In this document: positions 58,725-64,000 of the stretch, piece by piece
Numbering within the stretch: position 1 is the first letter of the stretch
How the letters are laid out: each line of letters starts with the position of its first letter
DNA from: Jiangella asiatica
GTDB lineage: Bacteria > Actinomycetota > Actinomycetes > Jiangellales > Jiangellaceae
DNA length: 64,000 nucleotides
Assembly (NCBI RefSeq): GCF_004349065.1
Contig: NZ_SMKZ01000007.1
Coordinates: 101,184 to 165,183, forward strand
Reading direction: 5' to 3'
The notes under the pieces: model-generated
What the model was told of the DNA's origin: nothing
Seen by the model: the letters and a program-made list of their open reading frames with translations, nothing else
The model's database searches: none
Made by a program: the position numbers and the translations under genes

Positions 58725-60265
58725 AATCCGAACAGCGGGTCCCAGGGGTCGTCGTCGGCGCCGCGGATCCACTGTCGCGCCGCGTCGACCTCGGGCTGGT
58801 GGTCCCACGAGTGGTGCCGCCCGTGTGCCATCGCCTCGCCGAGGAACGCGCGGACCCGCTGGCTGTGCATTACGGCGCGCCGGGCGGCCTCCGGGTCCCA
58901 GGACTTCGAGAGGTCGGTCCGCAGTGCCGTCGACACCTCCGCGTACTCGGGGTCGTCGACGACGTTGCGCCGTTCCCCCGGGTCGGCGCCGAGGTCGTAC
59001 AGCTGGTCGGGCAGATCGGGCGCGCGCACCAGCTTGCGTTGTCCCCGGATGACCGCGCGCACCGGCGCGATGGTCCCCTCCGCGTAGTTCTCGAGCACGA
59101 CGTCCGGGTGATCAGCCGGCCGCCCTGCGAGCAGCGGCGCGACGCTGACCCCGTCGAACGCATCGCTCACGCAGGACGGCACGGACGTCCCGGCCAGCTC
59201 GGCGAGCGTCGGGTGGACGTCGACCAGCGACACCGGCGTGTCGACCCGGTGGCCCGCCGCCACCCCGGGCCCGGCGGCGATCAGTGGGACCCGCACCGAC
59301 CACTCGCGCAGGGTGCGCTTGAAGAACATGTCGTTCTCGCCGAGCTGGTCGCCGTGGTCGCTGGTGAAGAACACGACCGTGTCGTCGGCCAGGCCGAGCC
59401 GGGTCAGCTCGGCCGTGAGCTGACCCACGACGTCGTCGATGTAGCTGATCATCGCGTAGTAGCCGCGACGGGCCCGGTAGACCTGCTCGTCGCTGACATC
59501 GTGCAGGTCGACGCCATGGAACGCGTTGACCCAGACGTCGAGCGGGTGCCGCTCGGCCGCACCGGTGCGGTCCGGCAGCCGGATCGAGCGGCCCTCGTAG
59601 CGGTCCCAGTACTCCTGCGGCGCGGCGTACGGATCGTGCGGCTGGGTCATCGAGGTCACCAGCAGCCAGGGCTCGTCCCGCCGCGGCCCGGTCTCCATGG
59701 CCAGTTCGCGCAGACGCTGCAGGGTGCGGAACCGGACCTCCTCGTCGTAGTGCATCTGGTAGGTCCAGGGCTGCGGTCCCGAGCGGTTGAGGATGTCGAC
59801 GTACTCGCGGCCTCCGCTACGCTGCTTGCCCGACAGCCGCGGCGGGTCGCCGAGGGTCTCCCAAGGGCGGGTCCAGGTGAGGTCGGCCGGGAAGATGTCG
59901 GTGGTCAGCCGCTCCTCGAAGCCGTGCAACTGGTCCGGCCCGACGAAGTGCATCTTGCCGGCGAGGATGGTCCGGTAGCCGGCCCGGCGGATCGTGTGCG
60001 CGAATGTGGGCACCGAGGCCGGGAACTCCTCGGCGTTGTCGTTGCACGGGACGGCGCTGGGCAGCCGGCCGGTCATCATGGCCGCGCGCGACGGCACGCA
60101 CAGCGGCGAGTTGGCGTAGGCGTTCTCGAACACCACGCCACGGTCGGCGAGCGCGTCGAGGTGCGGCGTGAGCACCTCGTCGTTGCCGTACGCGCCCAGG
60201 CCGAACGCCGTCAGTTGGTCGACCATGATCACGAGTACGTTCGGGCCCGTCGGCTGCCCTGTCAC
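58721..60265 (-). CDS. betC: Choline-sulfatase
   Basis: Hydrolyses choline-O-sulfate to choline and sulfate. The 514-residue sulfatase has the formylglycine motif C56-V-P-S-R60 within NSPLCVPSRAAMMTG, metal-binding Asp16 in IMVDQ and FTSDHGDQLGE. KMHFVGPDQLHGFEERLTTD is characteristic of BetC, and the C-terminal WDP..RRAVMHSQR..HSWDHQP segment matches the choline-sulfatase tail. No signal peptide is seen, so it is cytoplasmic. It follows the transporter genes on the same strand and completes an uptake and hydrolysis unit. Confidence 0.9.
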   Translation of the reverse strand: MTGQPTGPNVLVIMVDQLTAFGLGAYGNDEVLTPHLDALADRGVVFENAYANSPLCVPSRAAMMTGRLPSAVPCNDNAEEFPASVPTFAHTIRRAGYRTILAGKMHFVGPDQLHGFEERLTTDIFPADLTWTRPWETLGDPPRLSGKQRSGGREYVDILNRSGPQPWTYQMHYDEEVRFRTLQRLRELAMETGPRRDEPWLLVTSMTQPHDPYAAPQEYWDRYEGRSIRLPDRTGAAERHPLDVWVNAFHGVDLHDVSDEQVYRARRGYYAMISYIDDVVGQLTAELTRLGLADDTVVFFTSDHGDQLGENDMFFKRTLREWSVRVPLIAAGPGVAAGHRVDTPVSLVDVHPTLAELAGTSVPSCVSDAFDGVSVAPLLAGRPADHPDVVLENYAEGTIAPVRAVIRGQRKLVRAPDLPDQLYDLGADPGERRNVVDDPEYAEVSTALRTDLSKSWDPEAARRAVMHSQRVRAFLGEAMAHGRHHSWDHQPEVDAARQWIRGADDDPWDPLFGF

Positions 60266-60325
60266 AGGGGTGCTTCTCCTTCTGGTGCTGGGTGATTCGT
60301 GGCCGGGGGGCCTGGCCGGGCCGGG

Positions 60326-61351
60326 TCAGGAACCGACGGCGTCGGTGTAGATCGAGGTGTCGAAATACTTCTCCGGCTCGACGAACTCAGGCAACGCGCC
60401 GATGTCCACGAAGACCTGCTCCATCCGGCCGACCCAGTCCAGTGCGGTGCCGTCCTCGTAGTACGCCGCCCACTCGTCGTTGGTGAACGTCTGGGTCTTG
60501 CCGTAGATCTCGATGCAGGTCTCGACCGTCATGAACTCCTCCAACCGCGGGCACGCCTCGGCGAGCGCGGCGTCACGGTCGGCCGTCAGGTCCTCGTTGG
60601 AGCGCAGCCAGACCTCGGCCAGGCGGGCGAGCGTGTCTGCGTGGTCGGCATAGAAGTCGTTGTTGGCCACCCAGCCGCCGGCGATGGCGGCCTCCTCGTA
60701 GTCGGCCGACGTCGCGATGAGCGTCGCGTCCGGGAGCTGCTCCTCGACCTGTGTGTCGAACGGTGCCCACAGTGCCGCGGCCCCGATGCCACCGGTGACG
60801 AACGTGTTGGCGACGGCAGGCATGTCGAGGTTCACGATCTCGACGTCCTCGGCCGGCACGCCCTCAGCCTCGAGCGCGACGTGCAGCAGCAGGTGCGCGG
60901 CCGACCCCGTCGTCGTGGCCACCTGGGTGCCGGCGAGGTCGGCGACCGACTCGACGCCGGAGTCCGGCGCGGCCCAGATCTGCTGGATGTCGGCCTCGAG
61001 GTTGTTCAGGAGGAACAGTTTGCCCTGGCCTCGCGCCGGAAAGTTCGCGACGACCGCGCCCATGACGCCGATGTCGATGCTGCCGCCGGTCAGCGCGTTG
61101 GACAGGGAGATGCCGGTCTGGAACGGGGTCAGCTCGACCTCGATGTCGTTCTCGGCGAAGTAACCACGCTCGTCGGCCAGGAGCAGGTTCATGGCCGGCG
61201 CCGGGCCGGGGATGTAGCCGATCCGGACGGTGGCCGGGCCGGCCTCGGCGCCGCCGCTGCCACCGTCGTCGTCACCGCCACAGGCCGCCAGCAGCAGGCC
61301 GAGCCCGGCGATGCCGGCAACGGCCGCAGACGTCTTCGTCCGCATGATCAT
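60326..61351 (-). CDS. ABC transporter substrate-binding lipoprotein (SsuA/TauA family)
   Basis: A 341-residue lipoprotein with lipobox LAAC near residue 24 and a D/G-rich linker. The fold is the NMT1/SsuA type (VRIGYIPGPAPAMNLLLADERGYF, then GSIDIGVMGAV and ATTTGSAAHLLLH). These bind taurine, alkane sulfonates, nitrate or similar. Next to choline-sulfatase, choline-O-sulfate is the likely ligand. Starts at 61351 or 61345 are both possible; AAGGAGA lies upstream. Confidence 0.85.
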   Translation of the reverse strand: MIMRTKTSAAVAGIAGLGLLLAACGGDDDGGSGGAEAGPATVRIGYIPGPAPAMNLLLADERGYFAENDIEVELTPFQTGISLSNALTGGSIDIGVMGAVVANFPARGQGKLFLLNNLEADIQQIWAAPDSGVESVADLAGTQVATTTGSAAHLLLHVALEAEGVPAEDVEIVNLDMPAVANTFVTGGIGAAALWAPFDTQVEEQLPDATLIATSADYEEAAIAGGWVANNDFYADHADTLARLAEVWLRSNEDLTADRDAALAEACPRLEEFMTVETCIEIYGKTQTFTNDEWAAYYEDGTALDWVGRMEQVFVDIGALPEFVEPEKYFDTSIYTDAVGS

Positions 61352-61390
61352 CTCCTTGGGAGGTTGTGGACGGGGCCGGTGCCCCGCGGG

Positions 61391-62179
61391 TCAGTGCGCC
61401 GACGAGCGCAGCAGGGTCTCGATCCGCCGGCGCAGCCGGACGAAGTCCGGGTCGGTCTTGATCTCGTGGGTGCGCCGGTCGCCCCACGGGACGTCGACGA
61501 TCTCCTGCACGGTGGCCGGCCGGGCACTCATGACCACGACCCGGTCAGCCAGGAAGATCGCCTCTTCGACCTGGTGAGTCACGAACAGCACGGTGCGCCG
61601 TTCGCGCTGGTTGATGTCGACCAGGGCTTCCTGCATCTGTTCGCGGGTCTGCGCGTCGAGTGCCGCGAACGGCTCGTCCATGAGCAGGATCTCGGGGTCG
61701 ACGGCGTACGCGCGAGCGATCGCGACCCGTTGCCGCATTCCGCCGGAGAGGGTCTTGGGCAACGCGTCGGCGAAGTCGGCGAGGCCCATCATGTCGAGAT
61801 AGCGCGCGGTGACGCGGGCGCGCTCCTGCTTGGAGCCGCGCCAGGCCCGCAGCCGGGTGCCGAAGTCGATGTTCTTGCGCACGCTGAGCCACGGGAAGAT
61901 CGCGTACTCCTGGAACACCACGCACCGCGACGGCCCCGGCCCGCGCACCGGCTCGCCGTTGACCAGGATCTCGCCGTCGTCGGGTTCGACGAAGCCGGCG
62001 ATGGCGTTGAGCAGGGTGCTCTTGCCCGATCCGCTGGGGCCGACGACGGCGACGAACTCGCCATCGGCGATCTCCAGGTCGACGTCGCGCAGCACGGAGA
62101 CGGCGCGGCCGCCGGAGCCGAAGCTCTTGCCGACCCCCCGGACCGAGAGCCCGTCCCGGGTGGTGGTGTGCTGCGTCAT
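61391..62179 (-). CDS. ABC transporter ATP-binding protein (SsuB/TauB family)
   Basis: A 262-residue ATPase with Walker A GPSGSGKST at 47-55, signature LSGGMRQRVAIARA, Walker B ILLMDEPFAALD and the switch His in FVTHQVEEA. The LMDEPFAALDAQTR form is typical of the nitrate/sulfonate group. ATG at 62179 overlaps the permease stop; the longer frame upstream is permease shadow. It powers import together with the lipoprotein and permease. Confidence 0.93.
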   Translation of the reverse strand: MTQHTTTRDGLSVRGVGKSFGSGGRAVSVLRDVDLEIADGEFVAVVGPSGSGKSTLLNAIAGFVEPDDGEILVNGEPVRGPGPSRCVVFQEYAIFPWLSVRKNIDFGTRLRAWRGSKQERARVTARYLDMMGLADFADALPKTLSGGMRQRVAIARAYAVDPEILLMDEPFAALDAQTREQMQEALVDINQRERRTVLFVTHQVEEAIFLADRVVVMSARPATVQEIVDVPWGDRRTHEIKTDPDFVRLRRRIETLLRSSAH

Positions 62180-63060
62180 CGGGTCCCCCTGTCCTGCCAG
62201 CGGACGACGTAGGCGGAGAGCATGCGGATTCCCACGTCCATGACCAGCGCCGAGATCCCGATCAGCACGATGCCGGCGTAGACCGTGGGGATGTCGAGGA
62301 AGTTGCTCGCGTTCTGGATCACCGCGCCGAGCCCTTGCTGCGCGGCAACCAGCTCGGCCGCCACCAGTGATGCCCAGCCGATGCCCAGCGAGACCCGCGC
62401 GGCGGTCATGATGTGCGGCACGGAGAGCGGGAAGACGACCTTCGTGAGGATCTCGAACCGGTTGGCGCCCAGCGTCTGAGCCGCGCGCACGTACTTCTCC
62501 TCCAGCGACGCGACGCCCTCGTAGACGATCACGATGGTGGCGAAGAACGCCGCCCACACCAGCACGATGCCGCGCGACAGTTCGCCGATGCCGAAGTAGA
62601 CGATGACCAGTGGCACGAGCGCGATGGGCGGCAGTGCGCGCAGGAAGTTCACCAGCGGGTTGAACATCGCCCTGGCGATGCCGAACCAGCCCAGCACGAA
62701 CCCGATGGGCGTCGCGATGGCCAGGCCCAGCCCGACGCCGACGAGCACCCGGCGGAAGCTGATCAGCAGGTCGTCCAGGAGCCCGTCACCCAGGCCGTCG
62801 ACGATGACCCGGCCGACCTCGACGGGAGTCGGTAGCAGACCCTCGCCGAAGATCTCGCCGACGGCCATCAACTGCCAGGCGGCGATGACGACGGCGAACC
62901 CAGCCGCGCCCAGGCCCATGCGGCCCAGCATGGCGCCGATCCCGGAGCGGTTGCCGCTCCGCGCGCGGCTGGTGCGGCCGGTTGCCGGCGCGCTCTCGGT
63001 GGGCATGGTCCGGGTGCCGTCGGGCGCCGCGGTGTTCGTCCGGGCATCGGCTCCCGTCAT
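62176..63060 (-). CDS. ABC transporter permease (SsuC/TauC family)
   Basis: A 294-residue membrane subunit with six helices after a 45-residue polar N terminus. Signature segments are RALPPIALVPLVIVYFGIGE and the EAA loop AAQTLGANRFEILTKVVFP. ATG at 63060 overlaps a 13-codon frame that has the stronger ribosome site. The gene starts the transporter-sulfatase unit. Confidence 0.93.
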   Translation of the reverse strand: MTGADARTNTAAPDGTRTMPTESAPATGRTSRARSGNRSGIGAMLGRMGLGAAGFAVVIAAWQLMAVGEIFGEGLLPTPVEVGRVIVDGLGDGLLDDLLISFRRVLVGVGLGLAIATPIGFVLGWFGIARAMFNPLVNFLRALPPIALVPLVIVYFGIGELSRGIVLVWAAFFATIVIVYEGVASLEEKYVRAAQTLGANRFEILTKVVFPLSVPHIMTAARVSLGIGWASLVAAELVAAQQGLGAVIQNASNFLDIPTVYAGIVLIGISALVMDVGIRMLSAYVVRWQDRGTR

Positions 63061-63098
63061 GCCGCGGCCCTCTGCGGGCGGGGAGCGGTGGTGACCAT
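63057..63098 (-). CDS. Possible 13-residue leader peptide before the permease
   Basis: A frame MVTTAPRPQRAAA begins at ATG 63098 with AAGGAG five bases upstream, the best ribosome site in this leader. Its TGA overlaps the permease ATG (ATGA). The permease itself has only a weak GAGGG-type site. Translation of this peptide could couple to, or regulate, the permease. It may equally be chance; no cysteine or repeat codon pattern is visible. Confidence 0.4.
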   Translation of the reverse strand: MVTTAPRPQRAAA

Positions 63099-63156
63099 GG
63101 ACGCTCCTTAATGATCGGACTATTGGACGGATAAAGTGCGGCGAAAAGATGCGACC

Positions 63157-63185
63157 TTTTTACGCTCGCCTGATCCGGGCGTCAA
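63157..63185 (-). promoter_or_regulatory. Promoter of the choline-sulfate uptake unit
   Basis: Reading leftward, TTGACG (63185-63180), a 17-base spacer and TAAAAA (63162-63157) make a good promoter for the permease-ATPase-lipoprotein-sulfatase genes, with a leader of about 50 bases. Confidence 0.65.
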
Positions 63186-63200
63186 GTCTGTGCACGGCGC

Positions 63201-63229
63201 TTGTCTAGAGCAAAGATCGGCTATATGGT
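63201..63229 (+). promoter_or_regulatory. Promoter of the GntR gene
   Basis: TTGTCT (63201-63206), a 17-base spacer and TATGGT (63224-63229) lie 30 bases before the GntR start. GATCGGCTATATGGTTCG here and GATCGGACTATTGGACGG at 63114-63131 are similar direct repeats that may be regulator sites in both promoters' regions. Confidence 0.5.
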
Positions 63230-63259
63230 TCGACTTATCGACGGGAAGGATCTTCGCTG

Positions 63260-64000
63260 ATGACTGGTGTGACCTCGCGACCCCAGGTCGACCTGGTGAC
63301 GTCTCGGATCCGCGTCCTGATCGACGAGCAGCGAGCTCACGGCAGAGATCGGCTGCCACCGGAGAAGGAGCTCAGCGAACAGCTCGGCACCTCCCGGGGA
63401 ACCCTGCGCGAGGCGCTGGCGACGCTGGAGGCGGCGGGCGAGATCGAGCGGCGCCGCCGGGTCGGGACCATCATCGCGACACCGCGGCGGTTCTCCTTGG
63501 ACCAGGCGGTGGCGTACCCGATCGACTACATCTGCTCGGTGTCGGACGTCCTCGGCGGTGCCGGCGTCCGCTACGCCGTTCGCGAGGTCAGCGTCCGCCG
63601 TGAAGCCGTCGACGACGAGACCGCCCCACAGCTCGGGCTGGAGCGCGGCGCACCGGTGTTCCGGGTGAGCCGCTCCTACGAGGTCGACGGTGCTGCCGCC
63701 GCGCTCATCGAGCACACCCTGCCCACCGAGCTGAACGGGCACGACGTGCGCATCAACTCGCTGACCGACGGCGTCACCACGTTCTTCCGCGACGTCGAGC
63801 ACATCCCGCTGGTGCGCAGCGACCACGCTGTGACCGCGATGGCGGCCACCGGCGAGCTGGCGGCGGAGCTGGAGGTCACGCCGGGCGCGCCGCTGCTGGT
63901 GGTGCACTGCCGGCTCTTCACCGACGGTGAGCGCATCATCGCGCTGGGCCGCCTCGTCTTCCGCCCCGACTCCCTCTACCTCACCTCGAGCGCCCACCCC
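63260..64000 (+). CDS. GntR-family regulator with UTRA domain (partial, runs off right edge)
   Basis: At least 247 residues, open to the window end with no stop. The N-terminal winged helix reads RLPPEKELSEQLGTSRGTLREALATLEAAGEI, and from about residue 85 a UTRA ligand domain (GLERGAPVFRVSRSYEVDG, LVVHCRLFTDGERI). ATG at 63260 has GGGAAGGA upstream. It is divergent from the sulfonate-type transporter and choline-sulfatase genes, so it probably controls them in response to choline-O-sulfate or a product. Confidence 0.9.
   Translation, partial: MTGVTSRPQVDLVTSRIRVLIDEQRAHGRDRLPPEKELSEQLGTSRGTLREALATLEAAGEIERRRRVGTIIATPRRFSLDQAVAYPIDYICSVSDVLGGAGVRYAVREVSVRREAVDDETAPQLGLERGAPVFRVSRSYEVDGAAAALIEHTLPTELNGHDVRINSLTDGVTTFFRDVEHIPLVRSDHAVTAMAATGELAAELEVTPGAPLLVVHCRLFTDGERIIALGRLVFRPDSLYLTSSAHP

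Overview
The window is GC-rich actinobacterial chromosome. GTG and TTG starts are common, genes are packed in ATGA/GTGA-overlapping operons, and the block ppiA-rhomboid-crgA-DUF881-trpG-pknB-pbpA-rodA-pstP-fhaB-fhaA-tRNA-Leu follows the gene order seen near the replication origin of many actinomycetes. I cannot name the species from sequence alone; a soil or plant-associated, non-mycobacterial actinomycete fits.

Region 1 (1-9085): the tail of an ECF41/SigJ-like sigma factor gene, then a cobalamin riboswitch controlling a B12 operon. The operon encodes a corrinoid ABC importer (btuF, btuC, btuD) and late cobalamin synthesis (cobD/cbiB, cobQ, cobS, a CobU-CobC fusion, cobT). Corrin-ring genes are not here, so this operon salvages or finishes corrinoids.

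Region 2 (9087-21302): the conserved growth, division and cell-wall block: a histone-like membrane protein, cyclophilin, rhomboid protease, CrgA, a DUF881 protein that seems to start at ATC, glutamine amidotransferase, PknB kinase, PbpA, RodA, PP2C phosphatase, two FHA proteins and tRNA-Leu(CAG).

Region 3 (21357-29531): smaller accessory units. These are an SDR protein, an MFS exporter, a TetR repressor with its operators and a divergent NAD(P) reductase, then a 3-oxo-tetronate kinase/decarboxylase pair, a DeoR regulator, a class I aldolase and a racemase-fold protein.

Region 4 (29532-57717): a 28-kb carbohydrate locus. It has two paralogous CUT1 ABC cassettes without an ATPase gene, GH2 beta-mannosidase, GH1, GH36-like, GH84 hexosaminidase, two GH38 alpha-mannosidases, a probable six-hairpin protein of unknown family, a tandem metallo-beta-lactamase protein, an FAD oxidoreductase, a ROK kinase, a GmhA-like SIS protein and one LacI regulator. 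LacI-type palindromes matching TGGNANCGNTNCCA lie at the heads of its transcription units. Every convergent junction at a unit's end carries a copy of the same 86-bp palindromic element. The enzyme mix (alpha- and beta-mannosidase plus beta-N-acetylglucosaminidase) points to N-glycan or another mannose/GlcNAc glycan as substrate.

Region 5 (57769-64000): a SoxR gene with a SoxR box, now facing decayed genes (two quinone oxidoreductase remnants and a frameshifted ArsR fragment). Then come a choline sulfatase with an SsuABC/TauABC-type transporter and a divergent GntR regulator that runs off the right edge.
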